Part shown: positions 19,501-28,944 of the stretch, in pieces
How the letters are laid out: each line of letters opens with the position of its first letter
How positions within the stretch are numbered: position 1 is the stretch's first letter
DNA from: Pseudomonas syringae
GTDB lineage: Bacteria > Pseudomonadota > Gammaproteobacteria > Pseudomonadales > Pseudomonadaceae
Reading direction: 5' to 3'
Assembly: GCF_021605415.1 (NCBI RefSeq)
Contig: NZ_WKEQ01000012.1
Span: 1 to 64,000, forward strand
DNA: 64,000 nucleotides
Notes under the pieces: generated by a model
What the model was told of the DNA's origin: nothing
What the model saw: only the letters and a program-made list of their open reading frames with translations
Databases searched by the model: none
Made by a program: the position numbers and the translations under genes

Positions 19501-19842
19501 TTAAACGCGAGGGGGTCGCCATACTCCGGACGGGGTATGTACAGGCAATGAATCGCTAGAAAAGGAAAGGACTACAGGATCAAACAGTGTGAGAGGGGGC
19601 TTAAACACCGAAACTTCCAACATACCGCCTGTTTTGCATTCTTGGCCCGGCTTACAAGGCTTTCCGTGCTCAGAAGGGCTTTTCATGTCGTTGCAGCAGT
19701 CCATCTTCATGTCGTCCATCATTGCCATGCCCATGGTCTTCATGGGGCAAGGTTCTGTGGGTGCCTGGACACCCGCCATCCCGGACAGGGGAAGCGTCAA
19801 GCTGATGATGAGGAGAATGCAAAGCCGTAGGTAGCGTTTCAT
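19501..19842 (-). CDS. secreted Met/Cys-rich CopL-like protein
   Basis: A 113-residue protein with a signal peptide (MKRYLRLCILLIISLTLPLSGMAG). A metal-binding segment follows with CPMKTMGMAMMDDMKMDCCND and two more cysteines in KPCKPGQEC. The C-terminus ends HTPSGVWRPPRV, seen in small proteins preceding cus/cop operons. It probably binds copper in the periplasm. The start at 19842 is chosen because it gives the signal peptide. It lies just upstream of cusC in the same direction. Confidence 0.6.
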   Translation of the reverse strand: MKRYLRLCILLIISLTLPLSGMAGVQAPTEPCPMKTMGMAMMDDMKMDCCNDMKSPSEHGKPCKPGQECKTGGMLEVSVFKPPLTLFDPVVLSFSSDSLPVHTPSGVWRPPRV

Positions 19843-19933
19843 AGAGGTGGAGTGTAGTTGGTGCAAACCGTCCTTACAATTGAACAAGCCAAACGTCAAA
19901 GCTTCGACTTGATAGCTCTGACTTTGGAAAGAT

Positions 19934-21331
19934 TCATAGCGTTTCATCCCGAGCAATAGACCAAGCAGGCAGGCTTATCGTAAAAGTCGTCCGACCATCT
20001 ACGGAGACACACCCAACGGTTCCGTCATGCGCATCTACCAGCGATTTTACGATTGCCAAACCCAGCCCTGCATTGTTTGTAGAGCTTTCCCTTCGCGCAG
20101 GGTCAACCCTATAAAACCGATCAAACAGCCGAGGTAGATGTTCAGCGGCGATTTCTTCACCAGGATTTTGCACTGATAAACTGATCATGCTGCCGTACGA
20201 CTCGATTTTTACAGAAATGGTGCCACCAGAGGGCGTGTACCGGATCGCATTCGATAGCAAATTGGAAACCATCCTGTCCAGCATAGTCCTGTCACCACGC
20301 ACCTCACCGTGTCCAATGACCTGTAGCTTCAAACCGGTGTCATCTGCCAGCAGTTGGTAATACTCCAAGAGTTTCTCCACCACTGACCGGATTTCGACTT
20401 TTTCTTTCGCGGGTAGAACCAGGCCGTTATCAGACTTTGCTAAAAAGAGCATGCCATCGATGATGCTTGAAAGTCGGTTGAGATCTTCCAGATTGGAGTA
20501 AAGATTCTCCTCATATATTTCTGGCGCACGCTTTTTTGTGAGAATCACTTCAGTATGTGTTCGCAGATTACTAATTGGCGTACGTAGCTCATGGGCGATA
20601 TCGGCTGAGAAATTAGATAATCGAGAAAACGATTCTTCTAGCCGAGCAAGCATGGCATTGAACGAAGTGACGAGTAGCTCAAGCTCACGGGGCACAAAAT
20701 CCATCGGAATTCGCTCTTTCAGCGATCCAGCTGACATCGAAGCGGCAACCTGCGTCACCCGTGCGACGGGTTTCAATCCGCTACGCGCAACCAACCAACC
20801 CAAGCCGGCGCTGACCAACGCACTGATCGCCAAACCTATCACCAACCACCAACGTAAAGTCTCCACGAAATGCATGTGGCTTGTGATATCCATACTCAGC
20901 CAGGCCGTCAGTGGCTCTGATTCATTCACCAAATGAACTTGGGCTTTCATCCCTCGGTACAGATGGCCTCCGTCTGTCCACTCCCACATATCATCATCAG
21001 GGGCATCAGGAGGAATAGAAGGATGCTGAGCTGCGTTAGAGGTTGCGAAGATCGTTTTTCCCCCCTGCATGACAATCGAGGCTGAGAGTTCCTGGTGCGC
21101 CCCCAACAACGCTTGTAACTGAAGCAATACATCCGAACGGTCAGCTGAGCCAGCTTCACCATCCATGATTTGACGAATTGATTCGAGCTTTTCTGTCATA
21201 GCTTGCCGGTCGAGTGCCTTGAAGTGATGCCGGCTGAAACCGTCGAAGGTAAAGCCTGCTACCACGAGCACTGCGACTACAGCGCACACAAACATCAGGC
21301 TTAGACGAAGCGTTAGAGACGGGCGCTTCAT
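19934..21331 (-). CDS. cusS: copper sensor histidine kinase
   Basis: A 465-residue membrane sensor kinase. It has a first helix (~residues 10-30), a periplasmic sensing domain, a second helix (~165-190), HAMP, an H-box [16 protein letters not shown], an N-box ([14 protein letters not shown]) and a G-box ([13 protein letters not shown]). It belongs to the heavy-metal CusS/CopS subfamily and phosphorylates the adjacent response regulator. Its start overlaps the regulator stop by 4 bp. It could equally be called copS. Confidence 0.92.
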   Translation of the reverse strand: MKRPSLTLRLSLMFVCAVVAVLVVAGFTFDGFSRHHFKALDRQAMTEKLESIRQIMDGEAGSADRSDVLLQLQALLGAHQELSASIVMQGGKTIFATSNAAQHPSIPPDAPDDDMWEWTDGGHLYRGMKAQVHLVNESEPLTAWLSMDITSHMHFVETLRWWLVIGLAISALVSAGLGWLVARSGLKPVARVTQVAASMSAGSLKERIPMDFVPRELELLVTSFNAMLARLEESFSRLSNFSADIAHELRTPISNLRTHTEVILTKKRAPEIYEENLYSNLEDLNRLSSIIDGMLFLAKSDNGLVLPAKEKVEIRSVVEKLLEYYQLLADDTGLKLQVIGHGEVRGDRTMLDRMVSNLLSNAIRYTPSGGTISVKIESYGSMISLSVQNPGEEIAAEHLPRLFDRFYRVDPARRESSTNNAGLGLAIVKSLVDAHDGTVGCVSVDGRTTFTISLPAWSIARDETL

Positions 21332-22011
21332 TCTGCGTCCGGGGCATCAAGCATGTAGCCCATGCCTCGCGAGGTCTGAATCAGCTTTGTATCGAAATCA
21401 TCATCAATCTTGGCCCTAAGCCTGCGAATGGCGACCTCAATCACGTTGGTATCGCTGTCGAAATTCATATCCCAGACCTGGGATGCGATGAGCGACTTTG
21501 AGAGAACCTCCCCCCTGCGGCGCATCAGCAGTTCCAGCAAAGCAAACTCCTTGGCTGTCAGGTCAATGCGTTGACCTGAGCGCGAGGCCCGACGTTTGAG
21601 CAAGTCGACTTCAAGATCGCCGATTTTGATAGACGTCAGATTGGGAGCACCGGCACCCCGACGCAGCAGGCTTCTGACGCGAGCGAGTAGCTCAGAAAAC
21701 GCGAACGGCTTTACTAAATAATCATCTGCACCAAGCTCTAAGCCTCTAACTCGGTCATCGACTCCGTCCCTGGCTGTAAGGAACAAAACGGGAACCAAGC
21801 TTCCCGCTGCGCGAACACTTTGAATGACGTCCCAGCCGTCAATCCCAGGCATCATCACGTCCAGAATCAGAAGGTCGTAACTCTCGTTCAGCGCCTGATG
21901 CAAAGCCTCCGTGCCTGTCAGCACCCGGTCGACGTTAAAGCCCGCTTCCAAGAGTCCTTGCTGGAGATACATTCCGGTTTTGGGTTCGTCTTCTGCTACC
22001 AGGATTTTCAT
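21328..22011 (-). CDS. cusR: copper response regulator (OmpR family)
   Basis: A 227-residue OmpR/PhoB-type regulator. The receiver domain has phospho-acceptor Asp in [10 protein letters not shown] (~residue 51), Lys in LVKPFAF, and a C-terminal winged helix with [17 protein letters not shown]. It activates copper genes in response to the sensor kinase. Two copies of the shared 15-bp box (22072-22086, 22156-22170) lie just upstream, between it and the divergent DUF411 gene, fitting autoregulation. It could equally be called copR. Confidence 0.93.
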   Translation of the reverse strand: MKILVAEDEPKTGMYLQQGLLEAGFNVDRVLTGTEALHQALNESYDLLILDVMMPGIDGWDVIQSVRAAGSLVPVLFLTARDGVDDRVRGLELGADDYLVKPFAFSELLARVRSLLRRGAGAPNLTSIKIGDLEVDLLKRRASRSGQRIDLTAKEFALLELLMRRRGEVLSKSLIASQVWDMNFDSDTNVIEVAIRRLRAKIDDDFDTKLIQTSRGMGYMLDAPDAE

Positions 22012-22071
22012 GGTGGAACTCCAGCTGGGCGTACCTCAAGTGTGCTACGAAACCGACAACGATGCGCAAGC

Positions 22072-22086
22072 TGACGCAAATGTAAT
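22072..22086 (+). promoter_or_regulatory. copper regulator box, copy 1
   Basis: TGACGCAAATGTAAT, a variant of TTACGAAAATGTAAT found three more times in this copper region. It sits 61 bp upstream of the response-regulator start. Confidence 0.55.
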
Positions 22087-22155
22087 CGCTCTGACAGGTG
22101 GCAGAAAGCGCCTAGGCACCATGGCATGGAAGGGCGTAAGCAGTTAGACGGCAGC

Positions 22156-22170
22156 TTACGAAAATGTAAT
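22156..22170 (+). promoter_or_regulatory. copper regulator box, copy 2
   Basis: TTACGAAAATGTAAT, in the intergenic region between the divergent response regulator and DUF411 gene. Same box as at 27202 (inverted) and 27744. Confidence 0.65.
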
Positions 22171-22287
22171 CGGCAATGATCAGTTGTTGCGCTTAACCTA
22201 CCTTGGAACGGTGCGGATGCGAGGTCATGAGTCCGGACAAGGAATACATAGCAACCGCGCTACGAAATGTTAAAGAGGTGCATCAAA

Positions 22288-22728
22288 ATGATGAAGCGTA
22301 AGTTATTCCTCGCTACGGGGCTGATGCTCATGGGCGTTGCACAAGCTGCAGAGCAGCTCAGCATCGATGTCCACCGTGACGCGAATTGCGGATGCTGTAA
22401 GGAGTGGGTCAAGCACTTGGAATCCAATGGATTCAAGGTGACTGACCATGTGGAAAGCGATATGAGCGCTATCAAGAAAGGGCTGGGTGTGCCGCAGGGA
22501 CTAGCGTCCTGCCACACGGGAGTTATTGGCGGTAAATTCGTAGAAGGCCATGTTCCGGCGGATGAAATTAAGAAGTTGAATGACCGTCCCGACCTTGCAG
22601 GGATTGCAGTGCCAGGCATGCCAGCAGGTTCGCCTGGTATGGACTATGGTCAGAAACATCAACCTTACAAAGTCTTGGGCCTCACTAAGGGTGGTGCGCA
22701 AGAGGTGGTCGCTGACTACCCGAAATGA
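22288..22728 (+). CDS. DUF411 periplasmic metal-binding protein
   Basis: A 146-residue protein with a signal peptide (ends near AQAAE). Its DUF411 core has DANCGCCKEWVKHLESNGF and SCHTGVIGGKFVEGHVP, whose Cys and His residues are likely Cu(I) ligands. It is common beside copper resistance operons; the role is probably copper delivery or storage in the periplasm. The start at 22288 has AAGAGG 10 bases upstream. It is divergent from the two-component genes, with two regulator boxes between them. Confidence 0.85.
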   Translation: MMKRKLFLATGLMLMGVAQAAEQLSIDVHRDANCGCCKEWVKHLESNGFKVTDHVESDMSAIKKGLGVPQGLASCHTGVIGGKFVEGHVPADEIKKLNDRPDLAGIAVPGMPAGSPGMDYGQKHQPYKVLGLTKGGAQEVVADYPK

Positions 22729-22735
22729 TCGTCAC

Positions 22736-22769
22736 GCAGATCTGAGCGACCAGCGTTGCTCAGATCTGC
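22736..22769. terminator. strong hairpin between convergent genes
   Basis: A perfect 12-bp inverted repeat (GCAGATCTGAGC / GCTCAGATCTGC) with a 10-nt loop lies between the convergent DUF411 and copD genes. There is no T-run on either strand, so it may stabilise 3' ends rather than terminate. Confidence 0.5.
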
Positions 22770-22776
22770 ACGGGCA

Positions 22777-23712
22777 TTACCCTTGAGCCATCTCGATTGA
22801 AGGGCTTAGCGTTCCTAGCCAAGCCACCAAGCAAACAATGACAACTGCACAGGTCGATTCGAGCAGCACGCTCTTCTTCAAAGCAGTGACTGCGACAGAA
22901 TAATTACCCCCGCTCACAGAGCGTTCCAGTGAGGGGCTCAGGTAGAAACGATTGAGGGTCGCGAGTCCGAGCATGCCAGCGAACAATATGATTTTCGCTA
23001 GGAGGAGAATGCCATAGGTACTGGTCACTACATCTGTAATGGTCGGCCCGACAATGAAAAGATAATTAGCGACTCCTGTGAGTATGATCGTACCCACAAT
23101 GAACCCGCCCGCTGTTTCGAATCCTTTGAGCGCTCGAGTCAAAACCCGTACGAGTTGCTCAGGATTACCTCCCCTCATGCTCAGCATCAGAGCAAAGGCT
23201 GCCAAGGCTCCAATCCAACCGCCAGCAGCCAGTAAATGGAGAATATCCGCTGCGAAATGCCAGAACCGTCTAGCCCCCTCATCCATCGCCCCGTGACCTG
23301 TCCATGGGAGCGTAGCTAAGGCAATACTGCCCGCTAGGGTAGCAATCCAAAGACTAGCAGATGGCAATCGAGTGCTTTGGCTTGCAGCGATTATCACCAC
23401 CGCAAGCGAGACCATACGTGCCATCCAGCTGTAACCGACCTCGGTCTCAGACAGCATCATTTCCAGGTGAGGGAACAGCTCCGCCCAATCGGACGCACCG
23501 CTCATGTTTTTCGTCATGACCAAGAACGTGGCCATAGATAGAAGAATGCCTATAACGGCAGCCCCACTCAGCAGCGACCCAAAATGCAACACCGTTCCCG
23601 ATACGCGCTCTTTCCCGCGAAAGCTGTACAGCCCGAACACCGCGAGTCCGAACAGGAGCATCAAATCCAGATAAAGCGCGAGGCGCAGCGCCACATTCAA
23701 AGGGTCGCTCAT
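22777..23712 (-). CDS. copD: copper resistance inner-membrane protein CopD
   Basis: A 311-residue multi-spanning membrane protein with about eight hydrophobic segments and conserved His residues in the TGHGAMDEGARRFWHFAADILHLLAAGGWIG region. It works with CopC in copper uptake or handling across the inner membrane. The start at 23712 (MSDPLNVALRL) lies just inside the boundary with copC (stop 23715); the frame is open further upstream but would overlap copC heavily. Confidence 0.9.
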   Translation of the reverse strand: MSDPLNVALRLALYLDLMLLFGLAVFGLYSFRGKERVSGTVLHFGSLLSGAAVIGILLSMATFLVMTKNMSGASDWAELFPHLEMMLSETEVGYSWMARMVSLAVVIIAASQSTRLPSASLWIATLAGSIALATLPWTGHGAMDEGARRFWHFAADILHLLAAGGWIGALAAFALMLSMRGGNPEQLVRVLTRALKGFETAGGFIVGTIILTGVANYLFIVGPTITDVVTSTYGILLLAKIILFAGMLGLATLNRFYLSPSLERSVSGGNYSVAVTALKKSVLLESTCAVVIVCLVAWLGTLSPSIEMAQG

Positions 23713-23714
23713 GC

Positions 23715-24098
23715 TTATTTCACTTTGAAAGTTACGGCACCGGTAATTGGATGAGTGTCGGACGATACTGCCCGCCATTCTACTTTATAGGTGCCCGTTG
23801 TCAGGGGCGATGAAGGCGTGATTACCATGGTCTTCGGATCATTGCCGCCTGCTACGCTGGCTTTGACACCCATAGGTGAATTCGGCATGCCTGGCATATC
23901 AGTCATGATCAGCTTGGCTCCGGAAAATTGGGTGACCAGGTTTTCGGAAAAGTGCAGTTCAATTTTCGAGGGGGCCGCACCGGAGTCGCCTTCTGAAGGA
24001 GTCGAAGACAACAGTTTCGGATGGGCTTGAGCGACCGAGCTCAGCAAAATACCGGATGAAAGAGCGACGGCCACAACACAGGATTTCAAGAACGACAT
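23715..24098 (-). CDS. copC: periplasmic copper-binding protein CopC
   Basis: A 127-residue protein with a signal peptide (ends SVAQA) followed by mature HPKLLSSTPSEGD, whose first His is a known Cu(II) ligand. It has a Greek-key beta-barrel with ELHFSENLVTQFSGAKLIMTDMPGM and SSDTHPITGAVTF. It binds Cu(I) and Cu(II) in the periplasm and hands copper to CopD. Its stop abuts the copD start. Confidence 0.93.
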   Translation of the reverse strand: MSFLKSCVVAVALSSGILLSSVAQAHPKLLSSTPSEGDSGAAPSKIELHFSENLVTQFSGAKLIMTDMPGMPNSPMGVKASVAGGNDPKTMVITPSSPLTTGTYKVEWRAVSSDTHPITGAVTFKVK

Positions 24099-24167
24099 GC
24101 AAGGCTCCTCACAGCGAATAGCTGTTGTAATGAGGTTAAGTAATTATTTTGGTGCTATTAACTTGGT

Positions 24168-25202
24168 CTAGAACCAGACCCGAACGCCAAGCACCAGGCG
24201 AGCTTCGTTACTGTCTTCGCCTTCCTCCTTGGCATAGTCAGCGGTCTTTCCATAACTACGGTTCCATGTCACTCCCACGTACGGAGCGAACTGTGGACGG
24301 ATCTCATACCGTAGCCGCAGTCCAATCTCACTCTCCGATAACCCAGAACCAACGCCACGCTGGGGATCGTTTTTTCCGTAGAAATTGAATTCTGCCGTCG
24401 GTTGCAAGATGAGCTTATTGGTCAGAAGGATGTCGTAGTCTCCTTCCAGCCGCGCCGCAGTCTGGCCACCTTCGCCCAGATAAGCAGTAGCCTGGGCTTC
24501 GAAGTTGTAAAGCGCCAAGCCCTGGATGCCGAAAGCCGCCCACGTTTGAGGGTCACCAGGCTTGAAGTCTTGACGAACACCACCGACCAGATCCCACCAG
24601 GGACTAATAGAGTGACCCCACAGCGCTTGCACCTCGGCCTCCTCTGTTTTCCCATTGGTGCGCTCGCCCTCAGAACGCAGCCATAAACGGTCAACGTCTC
24701 CGCCTATCCAACCTTGAGCTTCCCAATTCAACGCGCTCCCTTCATCAGCGTCCTGCCATTCCAGTTTTTCAAAAATGAAGTACGAGTTAAGAGCTGTGTC
24801 ATGAACCTCATGACCACCAGGCGCGTTGTAAACTGCGGCTCTCTCCGCATCTGTAATTGGCGGTATGGGGGTTCGGCTTTCACTACGAGCCTGCTGCTTG
24901 GCGGGCTGCATCCCCTGCATCTGGCTATGATCCATGCCCTGCATTTGGGAATGATCCATGCCCTTCACCTGGCTGTGATCCATGCCCTGCATTTGGGAAT
25001 GATCCATGCCCTTCATCTGGCTGTGATCCATGCCCTGCATTTGGGAGTGATCCATGCCCTTCATCTGGCTGTGATCCATGTTCTGCATCTGCCCGTCTGC
25101 AGGCTGAGTGGTGTCAGCGGCTGCCGGCAGAACAAAGCCAAGGCTGAGAGCGACCGTAGCTACAACTGTGTGAATGCGAGTGCCACAAAAATAGTTGCTC
25201 AT
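24168..25202 (-). CDS. copB: outer-membrane copper resistance protein CopB
   Basis: A 344-residue protein with a signal peptide. An N-terminal repeat region (~residues 38-100) has eight-residue units such as [16 protein letters not shown], which give many Met and His ligands. The C-terminal ~220 residues form a beta-barrel ending in VRVWF, as expected for the outer membrane. It binds and probably sequesters copper. It starts 11 bp after copA in the same direction. Confidence 0.93.
   Translation of the reverse strand: MSNYFCGTRIHTVVATVALSLGFVLPAAADTTQPADGQMQNMDHSQMKGMDHSQMQGMDHSQMKGMDHSQMQGMDHSQVKGMDHSQMQGMDHSQMQGMQPAKQQARSESRTPIPPITDAERAAVYNAPGGHEVHDTALNSYFIFEKLEWQDADEGSALNWEAQGWIGGDVDRLWLRSEGERTNGKTEEAEVQALWGHSISPWWDLVGGVRQDFKPGDPQTWAAFGIQGLALYNFEAQATAYLGEGGQTAARLEGDYDILLTNKLILQPTAEFNFYGKNDPQRGVGSGLSESEIGLRLRYEIRPQFAPYVGVTWNRSYGKTADYAKEEGEDSNEARLVLGVRVWF
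24915..25090 (-). repeat. 24-bp tandem repeats in copB
   Basis: About seven direct 24-bp units encode the Met/His-rich octapeptides of CopB. Two alternating variants are present (codons for MQG and for MKG/VKG), so the array grew by duplication of a two-unit block. Copy number is likely variable between strains. Confidence 0.85.
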
Positions 25203-25212
25203 AGTCGATCCC

Positions 25213-27075
25213 TTATTCCTCTACTCGCACTTCTCGGAACATACCCATTTCCATGTGATATAGAAGATGGCAGTGATAGGCCCAGCGACCTAGCGCATCG
25301 GCGGTGACTCTGTAGCTGCGCTTCGATCCTGGCGGCATGTCGATGGTGTGTTTACGAACAAGGAATTGGCCATTCTCGTCTTCAAGGTCGCTCCACATCC
25401 CATGCAAATGGATGGGGTGCGTCATCATGGTGTCATTAACAAGCACGATCCGAACTCGCTCGCCATACTTCAGCTTCACTGGCTCGGCATCAGAAAACTT
25501 CACCCCGTTGAACGACCAAGAGAACTTCTCCATATGCCCGGTCAGATGCAGTTCGATAGTTCGGCTTGGCTCACGGCCATCAGGATCCTCAAACGTGCTC
25601 CTGAGATCGGAATATGTCAGCACCTTGCGACCGTTATCACGAAGGCCCATACCAGGGTCGTCAAGCTTCGGTGAGGTCGACATTGCTTGCATGTCTACGA
25701 GAGGGTTGTTGGCTTCTGTCTTGGGGTGCGACTGCATGTCCCCCATCCCACCCATGCCTTCCATAGACATTTTGCTGTGATCCATTCCGGCCATGCCTTC
25801 CATGCCGGAAATATCCTGCTTAGCGCCATGGTTCATCGATGCCATGGAGCCGCCGTCCATTCCCGACATGCCATCCATTGAGCTGTCACCCATGCTGGCC
25901 ATTTTGCTGTGATCCATTCCAGCCATGTCGCCCATTCCGCCCATCGAGCCATGATCCATACCCGCCATACCCATGTCGGCCATGGTGACGAGAGGACGAG
26001 GATCGAGCTCGGGTACAGGTGCGACTAAGCCTGATCGAACAGCCAAAGTACCTCGGGCATATCCCGACCGATCCATCGACTGTGCGAACAACGTGTAGGC
26101 TTCCTGGGTGGGCTCGACTATTACATCGTACGTCTCAGCTGTGGCTATTCGGAACTCATCCACGCTCACGGGTTTTACATACTGGCCATCGGCGGCAACA
26201 ACGGTCATTTTCAGCCCAGGAATACGGACGTCGAAGTAGCTCATTGCCGAACCATTGATGAATCTCAACCTCAGTTTTTCGCCAGGTTTGAAGGTGCCTG
26301 TCCAGTTCGAATCAGGAGCTTGGCCGTTCATCAAGTAGGTGTAGGTCGCACCACTGACGTCTGCGATGTCAGTGGGGTTCATCTTCATTTCTGCCCACAT
26401 CTTGCGATCAGCAACGGTGGCTGACCAACCTTTGTCAGCGACGTCATTGATAAAGTCGCTAACCGTGCGCTTGTGGGTGTTGTAGTAGTCAGCCTGTTTC
26501 TTCAGCGTTTTCATCAACGAGGCCGGATCTTCATCCGTCCAATCGGTGAGCATCACCACGTAGTCACGGTCATACACAAACGGCTCGGGGTCTTTCGCTT
26601 CAATTACTAACGGGCCATATACACCGACCTGTTCTTGAAAGCCGGAATGACTGTGATACCAGTATGTTCCGTTCTGCTTGACCTTGAACTGATAGACGTA
26701 AGTTCCGTCAGGCTCAATCCCGTGAAAGCTAAGGCCGGGTACACCATCCATATTGGCGGGAAGAATGATCCCGTGCCAGTGAATGGAAGTCATATCCTTC
26801 AGGCGGTTTTTGACGCGCAAAGTAACAGTGTCACCTTCACGCCAGCGCAGGAGGGGCCCCGGCAGCCCTCCATTGATCGTCAGCGCTGTACGGCGATTGC
26901 CAGTAATGTTTACCGGCGTTTCTCCAATAAACAGGTCGAACTCCGTTCCTGACAGGACATTCGCTTCCCCAAGGCCAGGTGCAGCCCATACAGGGGTACG
27001 CCAGAGCCCTAACCCTGCAAGAATTCCGCCTGCGGTGAGTCCTTTTACGAAGGTGCGCCGAGAGGTGTTGGAGTG
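25213..27075 (-). CDS. copA: multicopper oxidase CopA
   Basis: A 620-residue periplasmic multicopper oxidase. The Tat signal has SRRTFVKGL at its N-terminus. Copper sites are visible as [30 protein letters not shown] and [17 protein letters not shown] Met/His-rich insert (roughly residues 375-460, many GMDHSKM units) binds extra copper. It oxidises or sequesters Cu(I). I use the ATG at 27075 (MHSNTSRRT) as in known homologues; the frame is open from a GTG at 27144. An inverted regulator box is upstream. Confidence 0.95.
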   Translation of the reverse strand, partial: HSNTSRRTFVKGLTAGGILAGLGLWRTPVWAAPGLGEANVLSGTEFDLFIGETPVNITGNRRTALTINGGLPGPLLRWREGDTVTLRVKNRLKDMTSIHWHGIILPANMDGVPGLSFHGIEPDGTYVYQFKVKQNGTYWYHSHSGFQEQVGVYGPLVIEAKDPEPFVYDRDYVVMLTDWTDEDPASLMKTLKKQADYYNTHKRTVSDFINDVADKGWSATVADRKMWAEMKMNPTDIADVSGATYTYLMNGQAPDSNWTGTFKPGEKLRLRFINGSAMSYFDVRIPGLKMTVVAADGQYVKPVSVDEFRIATAETYDVIVEPTQEAYTLFAQSMDRSGYARGTLAVRSGLVAPVPELDPRPLVTMADMGMAGMDHGSMGGMGDMAGMDHSKMASMGDSSMDGMSGMDGGSMASMNHGAKQDISGMEGMAGMDHSKMSMEGMGGMGDMQSHPKTEANNPLVDMQAMSTSPKLDDPGMGLRDNGRKVLTYSDLRSTFEDPDGREPSRTIELHLTGHMEKFSWSFNGVKFSDAEPVKLKYGERVRIVLVNDTMMTHPIHLHGMWSDLEDENGQFLVRKHTIDMPPGSKRSYRVTADALGRWAYHCHLLYHMEMGMFREVRVEE

Positions 27076-27201
27076 CATACCGATTCGTGTCCCGTCAGTC
27101 GGAGGGAGGCGCGCACTACTGCGCACATTCCAATGGTCAATCACTTGATCGCCTGCGCGATTTCATACATCGAAAGATGCCACAGGCCAGCAAACGAGGT
27201 A

Positions 27202-27216
27202 ATTACATTTCCGTAA
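27202..27216 (-). promoter_or_regulatory. copper regulator box, copy 3
   Basis: On the minus strand this reads TTACGGAAATGTAAT, matching the boxes at 22156 and 27744 with one substitution. It precedes copAB and lies 11 bp past the end of the PtrA-like gene. Confidence 0.65.
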
Positions 27217-27226
27217 GCTGGGCGAC

Positions 27227-27436
27227 TCAGCAGTGATGGTTTGGCTTTTCAGCCACAGGTTTTTCCTGCGCAACGTCCCCCTTTGGCTGTGTTCCCGAAC
27301 TCGGGGTAAGCGTGGACATCGCCGTCTCACGGGCTCGCTCCATACGCTCAGCGGCGCGGTCGCCACCGCCCTCAGCAAACGCCAGCGACGATATAGCCAA
27401 ACTGAACGTAAGAATCAGAACATTGGTTGCTTTCAT
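27227..27436 (-). CDS. PtrA-like small secreted protein
   Basis: A 69-residue protein with a signal peptide (MKATNVLILTFSLAISSLAFA). A short acidic/basic stretch, EGGGDRAAERMERARETAMS, and a C-terminal HHC follow. It matches what I recall of proteins annotated with a PtrA N-terminal domain, which are copper-induced in Pseudomonas. The start at 27436 has GGAG 7 bases upstream. It is probably exported and may bind copper through the C-terminal His-Cys. Confidence 0.65.
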   Translation of the reverse strand: MKATNVLILTFSLAISSLAFAEGGGDRAAERMERARETAMSTLTPSSGTQPKGDVAQEKPVAEKPNHHC

Positions 27437-27743
27437 GGCGCATCTCCTCAACAGAATCAGCTCTCAGGTAGTCCAGAGAGATTGAGCATCGGCTCAGTGA
27501 GGATGATGGGGGCTCGCACCTGTCAGCAGGCTTAGCCTGCGATTACAACTTTGACAGCGGCGTTGGCCGGGACTGATCAACATAACGGGAGCGCCAAAGA
27601 TGGCTTAGATCGCTGACCGTCTACTCCAGCCGTCCACCTGCTCCACGCATTGCCTACGCCTGCATGGAAAGCTGAACTTTTCAGACCTATGCCTAAAAGC
27701 GACTGCTCGATGAGGCGAGCTAAGATGCGGAGGCGTGCCTACC

Positions 27744-27758
27744 TTACGAAACTGTAAT
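27744..27758 (+). promoter_or_regulatory. copper regulator box, copy 4
   Basis: TTACGAAACTGTAAT, 100 bp before the copper-storage protein gene. In the 27437-27857 interval this is the only clear signal I see. Confidence 0.65.
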
Positions 27759-27857
27759 TATTTTCACGAAACCCGGCCAATCTGCTTGGGTCGGACTGAG
27801 TGTACCTCCAAGAAAAGTACATCAACTGAATCGACCGTCGACCTCGGAGAATTGGTT

Positions 27858-28184
27858 ATGAACAGTAGCTATGAAGATTGCATTTCGGAATGCCTACGCT
27901 GCGCATTGGCCTGTGAAACCTGCGCATCAGCCTGTCTGGAAGAGCAGGACGTTAAGATGATGGCGAACTGCATAAAGCTCGATAGGGATTGCGCAGATAT
28001 CTGTAGGCTCGCAGCGACCCTAATGGCACGGGGAAGCCCCTTCGCGAATGAGATTTGTATGCTTTGCGCAAAGATTTGTAGAGCATGCGGTCAGGAGTGC
28101 GGCGCTCACGAAGCAGAACATTGCCAGAACTGCTCAAAAGCGTGTTTAGCTTGCGCACAAGCATGCGAATCAATGGCTGCTTGA
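27858..28184 (+). CDS. Cys-rich four-helix-bundle copper-storage protein (Csp-like)
   Basis: A 108-residue protein with thirteen or more cysteines in CxxxC spacing (ECLRCALACETCASACLEE; ICMLCAKICRACGQECG; HCQNCSKACLACAQACE). This is the pattern of Csp/YhjQ-type copper storage bundles that hold many Cu(I) ions. It has no signal peptide, so it is probably cytosolic (Csp3-like). The start at 27858 has CGGAGA upstream; the longer open frame to 27735 runs across the regulator box and is unlikely. Confidence 0.88.
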   Translation: MNSSYEDCISECLRCALACETCASACLEEQDVKMMANCIKLDRDCADICRLAATLMARGSPFANEICMLCAKICRACGQECGAHEAEHCQNCSKACLACAQACESMAA

Positions 28185-28210
28185 GCTTCCCTTCGGCCAA
28201 TAACTTATCA

Positions 28211-28251
28211 ACCTAGTGGCCAACCATTGAATGATGGGGTGGCCACTAGGT
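28211..28251. terminator. long hairpin after the copper-storage gene
   Basis: A 15-bp stem with one mismatch (ACCTAGTGGCC arms) and an 11-nt loop. No T-run follows directly; TTTTTT occurs 18 bp further on the plus strand. It marks the boundary between the copper and arsenic blocks. Confidence 0.5.
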
Positions 28252-28386
28252 TGAAAAACCGACACGGCGTTTTTTGGGGGGCATCCAAATCATTGCATGC
28301 TCCAACCCACTACAAGGAAGCGCGGAAGAATCGAATATTTGCTCCGCAAAATGTACTGTTAACGCTTTCCATCATGGACGACCGAT

Positions 28387-28944
28387 ATGGCTTTAAAGAT
28401 CCGCACGGCGGTGACAGCAGATGCAGAAGCCATTCAGCGCATTTATGCGCCAATAGTTTCGAACACGGCGATTTCATTCGAAGAGACGCCGCCAAGCGTT
28501 GAGGAGATTTCTCAGCGGATTGCGACGACACTTCAGACATATCCCTACCTTGTGGCTGAAGAAGGTGGTGAGATCAAGGGCTATGCATACGCAAGTCAGC
28601 ATCGTGCACGTGCAGCTTACCGATGGGCCGTAGACGTGACGGTGTATATAGCTGAATCAGCTCGCCGCCAGGGTGTTGGCCGCAAACTCTACGAGACTCT
28701 ACTTCCAATACTTGAGAAACAGCGGTTTCGCGCCGCTTACGCTGGAATTGCGCAGCCCAATGAAGGCAGCGTGGGCCTGCACGAGTCGCTAGGATTCACC
28801 CATATAGGGATGTATTCAGAGGTAGGCTTCAAGCTTGGGAAATGGCACGACGTCGGCTATTGGCGGCGCGGGCTGTGCCAGGCAACCCCTCCACTGGAAC
28901 CTATTCTCTTCCCCCAGGTTGAAATCAAGCCAGTGATGGGGTGA
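28387..28944 (+). CDS. GNAT acetyltransferase, ArsN1/phosphinothricin acetyltransferase-like
   Basis: A 185-residue GNAT enzyme. The opening IRTAVTADAEAIQRIYAPIV and the motif RRQGVGRKLYETLLPIL (acetyl-CoA binding) are typical of the Pat/Bar family. ArsN1 members N-acetylate arsinothricin or phosphinothricin, giving resistance, and commonly sit in ars clusters as here. Its 3' end overlaps that of the convergent MFS gene by 20 bp. The assignment to arsenical rather than herbicide substrates rests on context. Confidence 0.75.
   Translation: MALKIRTAVTADAEAIQRIYAPIVSNTAISFEETPPSVEEISQRIATTLQTYPYLVAEEGGEIKGYAYASQHRARAAYRWAVDVTVYIAESARRQGVGRKLYETLLPILEKQRFRAAYAGIAQPNEGSVGLHESLGFTHIGMYSEVGFKLGKWHDVGYWRRGLCQATPPLEPILFPQVEIKPVMG

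Noticed and set aside
22736..22769. Classical rho-independent terminator
   Set aside because: The stem is perfect, but no T-run follows on either strand; it is listed only as a hairpin.
24915..25090. Regular 24-bp repeats that could suggest a CRISPR array
   Set aside because: The units are contiguous, without spacers, and encode the Met/His-rich octapeptides of CopB in frame.
27735..27857. Longer N-terminus of the Csp-like protein
   Set aside because: It would place coding sequence across the copper regulator box, and the cysteine bundle begins at 27858 with its own ribosome binding site.
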